DNA of 45,203 nt from Afipia sp. P52-10 (GCF_000516555.1 NZ_AZSJ01000003.1:1661583-1706785); one strand, 5' to 3'; counted from the first letter of the stretch, positions 9,209-20,574 are shown. Notes: generated by a model not told the origin, from the letters alone. A program made the numbers and translations.

Positions 9209-9419
9209 CGCAGCACCCCAACGCAACAGAACGCGGTCTCAGAGCTGATGCTTATGCTTTCAGCGTCATGAATCCTTCTATGCGCGGAGGTTCACCAATT
9301 GGTTCATGCCGCACGCTTGCCGCTGGAGTCGAGGGCTGCGGACTTCGGCTTCCGCTCGACACGGTAAAGGACCGGCAAACGGATAAGGTTCACAGAGAGT
9401 GAACAGGGTGACCCAAGCG

Positions 9420-9452
9420 AAGGCCCCCGACCAGCGCGCTGATCGGAGCCTT
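9420..9452. terminator. Imperfect hairpin downstream of acs
   Basis: AAGGC...GCCTT arms with CCCGA/TCGG inside and the palindrome CAGCGCGCTG at the centre form a GC-rich stem. It lies about 40 bases beyond the acs stop on the minus strand. There is no U tract, so any role in termination is uncertain. Confidence 0.35.
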
Positions 9453-9470
9453 GTGGTTCAGCCAGAGAGT

Positions 9471-9489
9471 TGAGCCCGAGCGAAGGGGC

Positions 9490-9492
<3 letters not shown>
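9471..9492. terminator. 7-bp hairpin overlapping the acs stop codon
   Basis: TGAGCCC (9471-9477) and GGGCTCA (9486-9492) pair perfectly around an eight-base loop, and the right arm contains the acs stop codon. It is a candidate 3'-end structure for the acs mRNA, without a U tract. Confidence 0.35.
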
Positions 9493-11445
<1,953 letters not shown>

Positions 11446-11644
11446 GCAGGTTTCCTCCACGCAACTTCGGATATGCACTGCTCGCTCGCTTCGGCGTTTT
11501 CTCGGCGCGAACCGCCGCTCGAAAACGCATGGCCGCAAGACGGCGTCAGCGGATCCTTGAAATTTGCCGCATTATGCGACGGCGGGCCTTGGCCCGACAA
11601 GCTGGAACGGTTTGAACTTTTGTCGCGAATAGCTGGATTGCGTC

Positions 11645-12100
11645 TTAGGTCGCAAGCGCACCGAGAACCGCGCCGAGGATCAGCATCACGCCGAGCCAGT
11701 GTCCCGCATCGATCACGGTGAGCGTCGCGCTGCGGCCGGTGAATGCATTGTTGACGGCAAGGACGGTGATGACGAAGCCGAGCCAGACGAAAGCCGCCGA
11801 GATCAGTCCGGTCCGCACGCTGAGCGGATTTGTATGCGCCACATGCTTCATCAGGCCATACAGCACGTAGGCCATGATCAGCTCAGCGACGAAGGCAAGG
11901 ATGAACGGAAACTGCGCCGACAGCTTGCCGATCTTTTCGGCCTGCTTGGCCTTGAACTCGTCGAGGGTATAGCCCTGCGCTCTGATCCACAGCTTGCCGA
12001 GGCTGCCGTACCACATGGCGCCGAACAGCCAGGCGGCAACCGCGGCCGCCAGCATGACGAGGAAGTTGGTGGTTTCCGGCAGCAGCATCGTCATATGCAT
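11645..12100 (-). CDS. DUF1761 family membrane protein
   Basis: A 151-residue integral membrane protein with four predicted helices (about residues 12-30, 68-88, 96-116 and 128-150). The first ends in the family-like WLFGAMWYG and is followed by LWIRAQGY. This matches DUF1761, whose function is unknown. The start has a strong GGGGAGGACGCC leader. It lies upstream of acs on the same strand, but about 200 bases away, so cotranscription is doubtful. Confidence 0.8.
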   Translation of the reverse strand: MHMTMLLPETTNFLVMLAAAVAAWLFGAMWYGSLGKLWIRAQGYTLDEFKAKQAEKIGKLSAQFPFILAFVAELIMAYVLYGLMKHVAHTNPLSVRTGLISAAFVWLGFVITVLAVNNAFTGRSATLTVIDAGHWLGVMLILGAVLGALAT

Positions 12101-12231
12101 GGCGTCCTCCCCTCGCGAACGGCTTGTTGCGCGCGGCGATTAAACCGCGTTCGCGCGAGCAAGTCATTAATCGATATCCGCCAGCGCCTAGGCGATCGTC
12201 TCGAGGAATGTCTCGGCCGCTACTTCGGCGG

Positions 12232-12891
12232 TTATGCGGTTCGCAGGCCCCAGACTGCGGTGCGCTTGATCTCGTTGTCTTCCAGCTCACGCGTCACCGG
12301 CACGCTGTATTCGGCGAGCTTGATCAAACGTTCCTTCGGCAGGTAGCTGCGACCAGGATCGCCGATTAGGATCGTCGCACCACGCGCGGCCTGTCCGGAA
12401 ACGAACGCGAGGGCACGCTCGGCCGTCTCGCGCTCATAGAAGATGTCGCCGGCAAGCACGACGTCCCAGGTCTGCGCCGTGCCGGCGAGCAAATCCTCGG
12501 CGCAGCATTGCAGCGTCACGCCGTTCTCATGCGCATTCAGCTTGATGGCTTCCAGCGCGAACGGATCAATGTCCGCGGCAACTGTCTCATATGCGCCGGC
12601 TTTCATCGCGGCGATTGCGACGAGGCCCGAGCCAGAGGCGAGATCGAGCACCCGCTTGCTGGCGACGCTCTGCGGATGATCAAGCACATAGCGGGCGAGC
12701 GCCTGGCCGCCGGCCCAGGCGAAGGCCCAGAACGGCGGCGGTAGCCCGTCCTCGTTCAGCTGCTCCTCGGTTTTCTGCCAAAGCGGCACCGCCTCGTCGG
12801 CAAGCAGCAGTGAAATCTCCGGAACATGCGGCACCGGCCGCAGCCGCGTGTTGGCGCGAATGAATCCCGGGGGATCGAGGGCGGGTGTCAC
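12232..12891 (-). CDS. Class I SAM-dependent methyltransferase, METTL20 (ETF-beta lysine methyltransferase)-like
   Basis: A 219-residue seven-beta-strand methyltransferase. Motif I is LDLASGSGLVAIAA, motif II is AADIDPFA, and the post-II block is LAGDIFYE. The PPFWAFAWAGGQALARY stretch before motif I and the DIFYE block match the MTF16/METTL20 group. A METTL20 orthologue from Agrobacterium methylates lysines of electron-transfer flavoprotein beta; the same substrate is inferred here. Automatic pipelines often label such genes L11 or nicotinamide methyltransferase. The start is GTG with a weak ribosome-binding site. It is the last gene of a probable tsaD-gpsA-EVE-methyltransferase operon. Confidence 0.8.
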   Translation of the reverse strand: MTPALDPPGFIRANTRLRPVPHVPEISLLLADEAVPLWQKTEEQLNEDGLPPPFWAFAWAGGQALARYVLDHPQSVASKRVLDLASGSGLVAIAAMKAGAYETVAADIDPFALEAIKLNAHENGVTLQCCAEDLLAGTAQTWDVVLAGDIFYERETAERALAFVSGQAARGATILIGDPGRSYLPKERLIKLAEYSVPVTRELEDNEIKRTAVWGLRTA

Positions 12892-12910
12892 GGAATGATA
12901 ATTCGCGTGG

Positions 12911-13324
12911 TCAGACGCCGCCGAGCTTGATGACGTGCTTCCACTCCTCGGCCGTCACCGGCTGAACGGAAAGCCGCGAGAGCTTGATCAGCGCCATGTT
13001 GCCGAGCGCCTTGTCGGCCTTGATCTGCTCGAGGGTGACCGGGGTCTTCAACGGCTTCACGGCTTTGAAATCGACCACGACGAATTTCTCGGTCTTGTCG
13101 GTCGGATCAGGATAGTGCTCGCGCACGACCTCGACGATGCCGACGATCTCCTTGCCGATATTGGAGTGATAGAAGAACGCTTGATCACCCTTCTTCATCT
13201 TCATCAGGTTCAGTTTGGCGGAATGGTTGCGCACTCCGGTCCACGGCGTGCCTTTCGCGCCCTCCTTGACCTGCTGATCCCACGACCATGCGTCCGGTTC
13301 GGACTTCACGAGCCAGTACGCCAT
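12911..13324 (-). CDS. EVE domain-containing protein
   Basis: A 137-residue single-domain protein. It begins YWLVKSEPDAWSWD and continues with TPWTGVRNHSAK and GDQAFFYHSN, the EVE fold of the PUA-like superfamily (THYN1 in animals). EVE proteins are thought to recognise modified nucleobases in DNA or RNA; no catalytic role is established. Its start lies one base after the gpsA stop, with GGAGAG inside the end of gpsA, so translation is probably coupled. Confidence 0.92.
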   Translation of the reverse strand: MAYWLVKSEPDAWSWDQQVKEGAKGTPWTGVRNHSAKLNLMKMKKGDQAFFYHSNIGKEIVGIVEVVREHYPDPTDKTEKFVVVDFKAVKPLKTPVTLEQIKADKALGNMALIKLSRLSVQPVTAEEWKHVIKLGGV

Positions 13325-13325
13325 G

Positions 13326-14315
13326 CTATCTCTCCGCCTTGATGGGTCGCGCTAGCAACATATCGACCGCGTCGCCGGTGCTCAACTGCCCGTTCAGGAC
13401 GGCAGCGACGGCCTCGCTGATCGGCATGTCGATGCCCTGCGCGCGGGCCATTTCCAAGAGCACCTCGGCGGTGAACGAGCCTTCGGCGAGCTTGCCGCCA
13501 CTCGCTTCGTTCACGGTCTTGCCCTGACCGAGCGCGATGCCGAATGACAGATTGCGCGATTGCTGACTCGAACAGGAGAGGACGAGATCGCCGAGACCGG
13601 ACAGGCCGGTCAGCGTCTCCGGCTGCGCCCCGAGCGCCGTTCCGAAGCGCATCAGTTCGGCGAAGCCGCGCGTGGTCAGTGCCGCCAAGGCCGAGGCGCC
13701 GAGCTTGCGGCCGATGACGATGCCGGCGGCGATCGCCAGCACGTTCTTGGCGGCGCCGCCGATCTCGACGCCGCGAACGTCGGTGGTGTGATAGGGGCGG
13801 AATGCGGGCGTTCCGAGCTTGTAGGCCAGCGAAGCAGCATCGGGCGCTTCGCGGGACGCAATGGTGACGGCGGTCGGCAAGCCGCGGGCGATATCGTCGG
13901 CGAAACTCGGGCCCGACAGGATCGCGGCGATGGTCTGCGGCGCGACCTCGGCGATGATCTCGGTCATGAATTTGCGGGTACCGCGTTCGATGCCCTTGGC
14001 GGTGGCAATGACATGGGTGCCGTCGGCGAGCTTCGGCGCCAGCGTGGTGATCGCGGCGCGCAGGTTCTGCGCCGGCACCGCGAGCAGGACCGTTCTTGCA
14101 TTGGTGGCGCGGGTGGAATCCGCAGTGACGATGACGTCGTCATCCACGCGAATGCCCGGCAGCTTCGGATTGATGCGGGTGGTGGCGATTCGCTCCGCCG
14201 CTTCCGCGTCGCGTGCATAGAGGATCACCGACCGGTCAGCATTGGCGACGGCGTTGGCGAGCGCCGTTCCCCAGGCGCCGGCACCGATGACGGAAATAGT
14301 CTTGTGCGCGGACAT
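13326..14315 (-). CDS. gpsA: NAD(P)-dependent glycerol-3-phosphate dehydrogenase
   Basis: A 329-residue enzyme reducing dihydroxyacetone phosphate to sn-glycerol-3-phosphate, the backbone of phospholipids. The Rossmann motif [12 protein letters not shown] is at the N-terminus. [23 protein letters not shown] (substrate loop) and the catalytic-Lys block [13 protein letters not shown] follow. The start is the ATG giving MSAHKTISV; a longer in-frame reading upstream is not conserved in kind. It lies between tsaD and the EVE gene. Confidence 0.97.
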   Translation of the reverse strand: MSAHKTISVIGAGAWGTALANAVANADRSVILYARDAEAAERIATTRINPKLPGIRVDDDVIVTADSTRATNARTVLLAVPAQNLRAAITTLAPKLADGTHVIATAKGIERGTRKFMTEIIAEVAPQTIAAILSGPSFADDIARGLPTAVTIASREAPDAASLAYKLGTPAFRPYHTTDVRGVEIGGAAKNVLAIAAGIVIGRKLGASALAALTTRGFAELMRFGTALGAQPETLTGLSGLGDLVLSCSSQQSRNLSFGIALGQGKTVNEASGGKLAEGSFTAEVLLEMARAQGIDMPISEAVAAVLNGQLSTGDAVDMLLARPIKAER

Positions 14316-14360
14316 CGTTCTCGATCGTTCGTTGGGGTGCGGTCTCAGCTCTAGCGGTTC

Positions 14361-14413
14361 GATTCCAACATTTGCATTCCATTGCGGCAACGCTGTTTGC
14401 GAATGTTGGAATC
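14361..14413. repeat. Inverted repeat upstream of gpsA
   Basis: Arms GATTCCAACATT (14361-14372) and AATGTTGGAATC (14402-14413) pair perfectly; a T-G wobble and three more pairs extend the stem to 16 bp around a ~21-base loop. A second dyad (CACTA..ACGT / ACGTTAGTG, about 14421-14445) follows directly. The element lies in the ~200-base gap between tsaD and gpsA, both on the minus strand. It may attenuate tsaD transcripts or be a dispersed palindromic repeat. Confidence 0.55.
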
Positions 14414-14513
14414 AAGGAATCACTAGCAAACGTGATAACGTTAGTGGAGCTCTGGATGGTATTCGCATGGCGCACCAGCGGTTAAGTGGGATGCGAATGT
14501 CAAATCCGTTTCA

Positions 14514-15587
14514 CTAAAAGTTTGCCCGCGTGTTGGCGAACTGGGCGGGTGTGGCTGTGCTCTCGTCAAGTTTCCAGCGCGCGCGGGGCGCGGTGTCGAG
14601 CGCGTCGCTGGCGCCAAGCACGAGCCGTTCGGCGCCGGCCCAAGCGATCATCGCACCATTGTCGGTGCAGAGTTCCGGCGGCGGCAACACCAGCCGGGTG
14701 TTTGCCTTGGCTGCGACCTCCTCGAGCCCGGCCCGGATCGCACGGTTGGCCGCGACGCCGCCAGCGGCCACCAGCGCCGTCGGTGTGCCGAACCGCTCAC
14801 GAAACAGCTTGAGGCCGACATTGAGTCGATCGGCGGTCGATTGCAGCACCGCGGCCTGGAATCCGGCGCAGAGATCGTCGATGTCCTGCGGGCTCAAGGG
14901 ACGATGGTGTTCGGCTTCCTGACGCACCGCAGTCTTCAGGCCGGAGAGCGAGAAGTTGGCGTCCGGGCGTCCAAGCATCGGCCGTGGAAAGGCAAAGCGG
15001 GTGGCGTCGCCCTTTGCGGCGGCGCGTTCCACCTGAGGTCCGCCGGGATAGGGCAGGCCGAGCAGCTTCGCCACCTTGTCGAAAGCTTCGCCGATCGCAT
15101 CGTCGACCGTCGTGCCGAGCCGTACATAATTGCCGACGCCGAGCACGGCGACGATCTGCGTGTGCCCGCCCGAGGCAAGGAACATGCAGTAGGGAAAATC
15201 GAGCGGCGCGACCAGGCGGGGGGTCAGCGCATGCGCTTCGAGATGATTGACCGCGATCAGCGGCAGGCCGTGAACCAGTGCGACGGCCTTGGCCGTGGTC
15301 AGCCCGACGATGACACCGCCGATCAATCCGGGGCCGGCTGCGGCGGCAATGCCGTCGAGGTCCTCGTAGTGGGTTCCCGCATCCCGCATCGCGGCGTCGA
15401 TCAGCCCATCGAGCAGGTCAACATGGGCACGCGCGGCAATTTCCGGCACCACGCCGCCAAACGGCGCATGATCCTTGATTTGCGAATGCACGACGTTGGA
15501 GCGGATATGTCCGCTACCGTCCTCGCGCCGCTCGATCACGGCGGCAGCGGTTTCGTCGCAGGTGGTCTCGATGCCCAGCACCAGCAT
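14514..15587 (-). CDS. tsaD: tRNA N6-threonylcarbamoyladenosine transferase
   Basis: A 357-residue Kae1/Qri7/YgjD protein, which transfers threonylcarbamoyl from TC-AMP to A37 of ANN-decoding tRNAs together with TsaB and TsaE. It begins [15 protein letters not shown] (ASKHA phosphate loop). The iron-binding HLEAH pair, ASGGHTQIV and [10 protein letters not shown] are present. The start is the ATG giving [10 protein letters not shown]; the longer open frame upstream is antisense to the hemC region and not family-like. Divergent from hemC with a 120-base intergenic region, an arrangement conserved in Rhizobiales. Confidence 0.97.
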   Translation of the reverse strand: MLVLGIETTCDETAAAVIERREDGSGHIRSNVVHSQIKDHAPFGGVVPEIAARAHVDLLDGLIDAAMRDAGTHYEDLDGIAAAAGPGLIGGVIVGLTTAKAVALVHGLPLIAVNHLEAHALTPRLVAPLDFPYCMFLASGGHTQIVAVLGVGNYVRLGTTVDDAIGEAFDKVAKLLGLPYPGGPQVERAAAKGDATRFAFPRPMLGRPDANFSLSGLKTAVRQEAEHHRPLSPQDIDDLCAGFQAAVLQSTADRLNVGLKLFRERFGTPTALVAAGGVAANRAIRAGLEEVAAKANTRLVLPPPELCTDNGAMIAWAGAERLVLGASDALDTAPRARWKLDESTATPAQFANTRANF

Positions 15588-15630
15588 GCGTATCTGTCCC
15601 GTGCGGGTTCTTCGAATCGGCTCTTGCCTT

Positions 15631-15646
15631 CGCCGGAAAACCGGCG
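15631..15646. promoter_or_regulatory. Dyad CGCCGG-AAAA-CCGGCG in the tsaD/hemC divergent region
   Basis: A perfect 6-bp dyad with an AAAA spacer, about 44 bases upstream of the tsaD start and 62 upstream of the hemC GTG. It could be an operator for either gene or a structure in the hemC leader. No known regulator box was recognised. Confidence 0.25.
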
Positions 15647-15707
15647 TTTCCCTTCTCCAGCGCGGCCGGGAACGGGATGTTCCGGCGTAGCATTGCGAGG
15701 TCTTCAG

Positions 15708-16667
15708 GTGCAATCGTCTACAGAGCCATCTTCCGCAGATATTGTCGCCACGATCGGCACCCGTGGCAGCCCGCTGGCGCTGGCCCAGGCGCATGAGGTG
15801 CGCCAGCGACTGGCGGATGCGCACGGCCTGGCTGCGGAACGCTTCGCGATCCGTGTGATCAAGACCTCCGGCGATGCGATCCAGGACCGGCCGCTGTATG
15901 AGGCTGGCGGCAAGGGCCTGTTCACCAAGGAGATTGAAATTGCGCTGCTCGCCGGCGAGATCGATCTCGCCGTGCATTCTGCGAAGGACGTGCCGACCTT
16001 CCTGCCGGACGATCTCTGGCTGTCATCATGGCTGCCGCGCGAGGATCCGCGCGACGTATTCCTGAGCCTGAAGGCGACGGCGCTCGCCGATCTGCCTGCA
16101 GGCGCCGTCGTCGGCTCCTCGTCGCCGCGCCGCCGGGCGCTGATCGCCCGGTTGCGGCCGGACCTGAAGCTCGCCAGCATTCGCGGCAATGTCGAGACGC
16201 GCATGCGCAAGCTGGAAAACGGTGAGGCGGATGCGACCATCCTCGCGCTGGCGGGATTGAAGCGACTCGGCTTGCAGGGCAAGGCAAACGAGATTCTCGA
16301 TCCGCACACATTTCTGCCGGCGGCGGGACAGGGCGCGATCGCGATCGAAACGCGCCGGGCGGACGAGCGCGCCAATGCGCTGGTGGCGGCCATCGACGAT
16401 CGCGACACCGAAGTCGCGGTTGCGGCGGAGCGCGGATTTCTGGCGCTGCTCGATGGGTCATGCCGCACGCCGATCGCGGCGCATTGCATCGTCGAAGGCG
16501 AACGCATCCGTTTCCGCGGCATGATCATCACGCCGGACGGCCGCGAGGCCTTCGAGGCGGCGCGCGAGGGCGCGCGTGGCGAGGCCGCTGCGCTCGGCGC
16601 CGATGCCGCGCAAGAGGTTCGCGCCCAGGCAGGCGAAAAGTTCTTTACGCTGTTCGCCGGGGCCTGA
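15708..16667 (+). CDS. hemC: Hydroxymethylbilane synthase (porphobilinogen deaminase)
   Basis: A 319-residue enzyme that polymerises four porphobilinogens into hydroxymethylbilane for haem, sirohaem, cobalamin and chlorophyll synthesis. Family motifs are [12 protein letters not shown] at the N-terminus, [28 protein letters not shown] and the dipyrromethane-cofactor Cys in [11 protein letters not shown]. The start is GTG 15708, with GCGAGG seven bases upstream. A much longer in-frame reading back to 14841 runs antisense through tsaD and is not real. First gene of hemC-hemD-mic60-hemY. Confidence 0.96.
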   Translation: MQSSTEPSSADIVATIGTRGSPLALAQAHEVRQRLADAHGLAAERFAIRVIKTSGDAIQDRPLYEAGGKGLFTKEIEIALLAGEIDLAVHSAKDVPTFLPDDLWLSSWLPREDPRDVFLSLKATALADLPAGAVVGSSSPRRRALIARLRPDLKLASIRGNVETRMRKLENGEADATILALAGLKRLGLQGKANEILDPHTFLPAAGQGAIAIETRRADERANALVAAIDDRDTEVAVAAERGFLALLDGSCRTPIAAHCIVEGERIRFRGMIITPDGREAFEAAREGARGEAAALGADAAQEVRAQAGEKFFTLFAGA

Positions 16668-16670
16668 GGC

Positions 16671-17411
16671 GTGAGCATTCTTGTCACGCGACCGGCACCG
16701 GACAATGCGATCACCGCCGCGGCGCTGAGCGCGCGCGGATTCAAGCCGCTGCTCGCGCCGGTGCTCCTGTTCCAGGCGTTGCCGTTTCGGGATGACGAGG
16801 CGCGGGCATATGACGGCGTGATTCTCACCAGCACGAATGCATTGCGCGCCATGGCGCAGCAGCCGATGCCGCGACGCTTGCGCGATCTGCCGGTGTTCGC
16901 GGTCGGCGAACGGACGGCGCAGGCGGCACGCGAGGCGTCGTTCACCGACGTTCGTTCCGCCGACGGCGACGCGGTTGCATTGCGCGACTTGATTCTTGCG
17001 AGCCTGCCGCAGAACGCAGGCAAGTCCTTGCTGTATCTGTCTGCGGCGGAGATCAGCCGCGATCTCGGCAAGGACCTGGCGCCGCACGGAATTGCGGTGA
17101 TCCGGCTGCCGGTCTATCGCATGACGGAGGCGCTCGAGCTGCCGCCGACGGCCAGCGAGGCGCTTGCGCATCATGAGGTGCGGGCCATTTTGCATTATTC
17201 CCGGCGGAGTGCGCTGGCGTTTATCAAGGCGGTTCGGCTGGGCGGGCTCGAGATTTCCGCATTGGCGCTGCCGCAGGTGTGCCTGTCCGAGCTGGTGGCG
17301 GGTGTTTTGCGGGACGCAGGAGCAAATCGTCTGGCTGTCGCCGACGCGCCCCATGAGCCGGCTTTGCTCGACATGCTGCAGCGTGTCCTTCCGCGCACAG
17401 GCTCCCATTAA
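16671..17411 (+). CDS. hemD: Uroporphyrinogen-III synthase
   Basis: A 246-residue protein beginning SILVTRPAPDN and containing DGVILTSTNALRAM, typical of HemD, a very divergent two-domain family. It cyclises hydroxymethylbilane with inversion of ring D. The start is GTG, three bases after the hemC stop, so the two are translationally linked. YLSAAEISRDLG and AILHYSRRSA fit the second half of the family. Assignment rests on both sequence and position. Confidence 0.92.
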   Translation: MSILVTRPAPDNAITAAALSARGFKPLLAPVLLFQALPFRDDEARAYDGVILTSTNALRAMAQQPMPRRLRDLPVFAVGERTAQAAREASFTDVRSADGDAVALRDLILASLPQNAGKSLLYLSAAEISRDLGKDLAPHGIAVIRLPVYRMTEALELPPTASEALAHHEVRAILHYSRRSALAFIKAVRLGGLEISALALPQVCLSELVAGVLRDAGANRLAVADAPHEPALLDMLQRVLPRTGSH

Positions 17412-17524
17412 GGACTGCGTGCAAATCTGCTACAGACGCCGATGTCCGTTTCGGTCCAACGGGACGGCGATCTTGATTTAGAGTAGGTTGGCCGGATCGC
17501 GGCGCCGTCAGGAGCGATTGCAGC

Positions 17525-18754
17525 ATGGCAAACGAACGGCAGGATGATCCGGGAGCGTCTCCCGTCGAACAAACGCCGAAGCGCGCGCCGCCGACGATCG
17601 ATCTCGCCGCTACGGATGTTTCCGGCGACGCATCGGCGCAGCCGAATGAATCCGGCACCGATGATCATGCCGATGCGGAACAAGCGTCCGCACCACAGCC
17701 CGGTGGTGAGACGCCAGGCGGTCAAGGGCGCGGTTCGGTGCGCACTATATTGGCGGCGGTCAGCGGTGCGGTTGCATCGCTCGCGGTGATCGCTGCTGCC
17801 TGGTTCGGCGGCGTTGTCGGTCCGTCGCAACCAGCGGCGCCGGCGATATCGTCAGCGCAGTTCGACAAGGTTGCTGCCGAGGTCGGCGCGCTGACATCCC
17901 GGCTGTCGCACATCGAGGCGAATGCTGCGAAGCCCGCGGCGCCTGCGCAGGATGCAGCGCTGCTGTCGCGTGCCGCTGCGCTCGAAAAGGACGTCGGTGC
18001 GGTGCGTGACGATCTTGCGGCCCTGAAGACGCAAGCAGCCTCCACGGCCTCTGCTTTGAACGATCTGAAGACAGCGCCGGCTGCGAGCGAGCGCGCGTCC
18101 GTCAATCTTGCGCCGCTCACCGAACGGCTGGCGCGACTGGAGCAGACGGCGCAATCGTTGTCGGCGGAGCTTGCCGCACGCAAGACGCAAGCGGGCGGCG
18201 ACATCAACGTTCGCCGTCTCGTGGTGGCGAACGCACTGGAGACGGCCGTGTTGCGGGGCGTGCCCTACACAGAGGCGTTGAATACAGCCAAACAGGTCGC
18301 GATCGATGCGTCGGTGCTTGCGCCGCTCGACGCTTTCGCCGCCAAGGGCGTTCCGAGCGATACGGCCTATCTGCGGGAGATCGTGCAGATTCTGCGACAA
18401 CTCACGGCGGGCGGTGAAGCAAAGGCCGTAGCGACGAACGCTGCCGACAAACCGGCAACAGGCGAAGGCGTGCTCGGGCGGCTTCAGTCCAGCCTGTCGA
18501 AACTGGTACGGGTCGAGCGCACCGATGCGCCGGCGGCGCAAGGAGCGAGCCAGCCGCTGGTGGCATCGCTCGAAGCCTCGGCCCGTCGCGACGATTTCGC
18601 CGCAGTCCGCCGCGATCTCGCGAAGCTGCCGCAGGCTGATGATCCGCAGGTTCAAGCCTGGATCAGGTCGGTCGATGCACGCGATGCGGCGCTCGCAGCA
18701 GCGCGGCAGTTCTCGGCCCAGGCGCTTTCGGCCGTCGGCAAGTCGGGGGGCTAG
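17525..18754 (+). CDS. mic60: Alphaproteobacterial mitofilin (Mic60) homologue
   Basis: A 409-residue inner-membrane protein with a Pro/Ala/acidic disordered N-terminus (1-73), one transmembrane helix (about 74-97), a long Ala-rich coiled coil (about 110-195) and a C-terminal mitofilin-like domain (VVANALETAVLRGVPYTEAL, LDAFAAKGVPSD). It is the bacterial relative of mitochondrial Mic60, which bends cristae membranes. In alphaproteobacteria it is encoded in the haem gene cluster and linked to intracytoplasmic membrane shape. The start has AGGAGCGATTGCAGC upstream. It lies about 110 bases after hemD and 8 before hemY. Often mis-annotated as a hypothetical or phage-tail protein. Confidence 0.85.
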   Translation: MANERQDDPGASPVEQTPKRAPPTIDLAATDVSGDASAQPNESGTDDHADAEQASAPQPGGETPGGQGRGSVRTILAAVSGAVASLAVIAAAWFGGVVGPSQPAAPAISSAQFDKVAAEVGALTSRLSHIEANAAKPAAPAQDAALLSRAAALEKDVGAVRDDLAALKTQAASTASALNDLKTAPAASERASVNLAPLTERLARLEQTAQSLSAELAARKTQAGGDINVRRLVVANALETAVLRGVPYTEALNTAKQVAIDASVLAPLDAFAAKGVPSDTAYLREIVQILRQLTAGGEAKAVATNAADKPATGEGVLGRLQSSLSKLVRVERTDAPAAQGASQPLVASLEASARRDDFAAVRRDLAKLPQADDPQVQAWIRSVDARDAALAAARQFSAQALSAVGKSGG

Positions 18755-18762
18755 GGTCGCCA

Positions 18763-20388
18763 ATGGTTCGGGTCATTGTTTTTCTGCTCGTGATCGGCGT
18801 GCTCGCATTCGGCGCATCTTGGGTTGCCGACCAAGGCGGCGATATCGTTCTCGCCTGGGACGGCTGGCGGGTCAGCACCAGCCTGCCGGTTGCGATCCTT
18901 GGCTTCGGCCTTGCGGTCGTCGCGGCCATGGTCATCTGGGTGGTGATCAGCACGCTGATCCGGCTGCCGCAGCGGTTGCGTCATGGCCGCCAGCTGCGCC
19001 ACGAGCGACGCGGCCGTGAGGCGATCGCCAAAGGGCTCATCGCCATCGGTGCCGGCGATCGTGCTGCAGCCCGCCGACATGCGACGATCGCCGAACGTCA
19101 CGCGCAGCATGATCCGTTGCGGTTGTTGCTTGCGGCACAATCCGCCCAGCTCGCCGGCGATCACGATGGCGCGCGGCGGGCGTTCCACGCGATGGCCGAA
19201 CGACCGGATACCCGGCTGCTCGGGTTGCACGGGCTGTTCATCGAGGCTCAGCGCAATGACGATCCGCTGCAGGCCGTGGCCGCGGCTGAGGAGGCGCTGA
19301 AGGTGACGCCGACGGTAAGCTGGGCGTCACATGCCGTGCTTGGTTTTCGCTGTGCGCAGAATGACTGGACCGGCGCGCTGGCGATCGTTGAACGCAACAC
19401 GGCAGCGGGCGCGATCGACAAGGCCACCTATCGCCGTCAGCGCGCCGTGCTGCTGACGGCGCGAGCGCTGGAGCTCGAAACCGCGGATCGCGATCTCGCC
19501 CGCGAGAGCGTGATGGAGGCGATCAAATTGGCGCCGACCCTGATTCCAGCGGCGGTGCTGGCCGCCCGCTTCCTCAGCGAAAACCAGCAGACGCGAAAAG
19601 CGATGCAGATGATCGAGGCCGCCTGGGCGGCGCAACCGCATCCCGATCTCGCCGATGCCTATGCGCATGTCCGTCTCGGGGATTCGGCGCTGGAGCGGCT
19701 GCGGCGGATGGAACGGCTCGCCGAGAAGGCGCCGGGGCATGCCGAAGGCGCGCTGGGCGTCGCGCGGGTCGCCATCGACGCGCGTGAGTTTACGAAGGCG
19801 CGCGAGGCGCTCGCACCACTGCTCGCTGTGCCGACCCAGCGGGTGGCGTTACTGATGGCCGAGATCGAACGCGGTGAGCATGATGACGAGGGGGCCGCCC
19901 GTGCCTGGACCATGCGTGCGGTGCATGCGGCGCTCGATCCAGCCTGGACCGCGGACGGCTATGTCTCGGATCGGTGGCGGCCGGTGTCGCCGGTGACCGG
20001 GCGGCTCGATGCGTTCCGGTGGATGGTGCCGGTCGCAGCCCTGCCATCCTTGGGCCCCGCCGTCGCCGAGCCGGTTACTCCCCCGATACGGAAGGTGGAG
20101 GCGCTTCCGGCCGATTCCGCGAATGCGGAAAAGCCGGACGCGCTGGCACCAGGATCCATGAACGATCGGCCTCCCGCTTCCGAAGCGGCGGTTCCCGTCT
20201 TTCGACCGCGGACGGATATCCGGGCGAATGCCATCCCTCCCGCGATCCCCGCCGTCATTCCGATCGTCCGTGCGCCGGACGATCCCGGCGTCGATGACCA
20301 CCCTGATCCGGAGGCGATCGGACAGCCCGAGGCAACCGCACGGCAGGAGGGTGGTTTTCGCGGATTTCTATCGCGGTGGGTCGGCTAG
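18763..20388 (+). CDS. hemY: HemY-like TPR membrane protein
   Basis: A 541-residue protein with two N-terminal membrane helices (about 2-22 and 42-65), then RLPQRLRHGRQLRHERRGREA and a series of alpha-helical TPR-type repeats to about residue 400. A Pro-rich tail of ~120 residues ends RGFLSRWVG. This is the HemY_N/COG3898 family of the hem cluster (not the protoporphyrinogen oxidase of the same name). Its role is not settled; scaffolding or late haem steps have been proposed. It begins eight bases after the mic60 stop, in the same operon. Confidence 0.88.
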   Translation: MVRVIVFLLVIGVLAFGASWVADQGGDIVLAWDGWRVSTSLPVAILGFGLAVVAAMVIWVVISTLIRLPQRLRHGRQLRHERRGREAIAKGLIAIGAGDRAAARRHATIAERHAQHDPLRLLLAAQSAQLAGDHDGARRAFHAMAERPDTRLLGLHGLFIEAQRNDDPLQAVAAAEEALKVTPTVSWASHAVLGFRCAQNDWTGALAIVERNTAAGAIDKATYRRQRAVLLTARALELETADRDLARESVMEAIKLAPTLIPAAVLAARFLSENQQTRKAMQMIEAAWAAQPHPDLADAYAHVRLGDSALERLRRMERLAEKAPGHAEGALGVARVAIDAREFTKAREALAPLLAVPTQRVALLMAEIERGEHDDEGAARAWTMRAVHAALDPAWTADGYVSDRWRPVSPVTGRLDAFRWMVPVAALPSLGPAVAEPVTPPIRKVEALPADSANAEKPDALAPGSMNDRPPASEAAVPVFRPRTDIRANAIPPAIPAVIPIVRAPDDPGVDDHPDPEAIGQPEATARQEGGFRGFLSRWVG

Positions 20389-20498
20389 CCGAGCGCCTGC
20401 CGGCAGCCATCGGGCCGATTTCGCATTTTCCGGCAAGAGCCTGCTTGCAAAGCGGAAGGTCGCCCGATATCAGGGGCCGTCCAAGCGACAAACAAGCT

Positions 20499-20574
20499 GC
20501 CGCAATAGCTCAGCTGGTAGAGCACGTCATTCGTAATGACGGGGTCGGGGGTTCGAATCCCTCTTGCGGCACCA
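20499..20574 (+). tRNA. tRNA-Thr (anticodon CGT)
   Basis: A 76-base cloverleaf with encoded CCA. The acceptor stem is GCCGCAA/TTGCGGC, the D-arm has AGCTCAGCTGGTAGAGC, the anticodon arm is CGTCA-TTCGTAA-TGACG with anticodon CGT, and the T-arm is GGGGGTTCGAATCCCTC. It reads ACG threonine codons. The lower-GC patch just downstream suggests this tRNA has been a landing site for foreign DNA. Confidence 0.97.

Noticed and set aside
14841-15707. N-terminal extension of hemC by ~290 codons
   Set aside because: It is antisense to tsaD; GTG 15708 has a good ribosome-binding site and gives normal HemC length.
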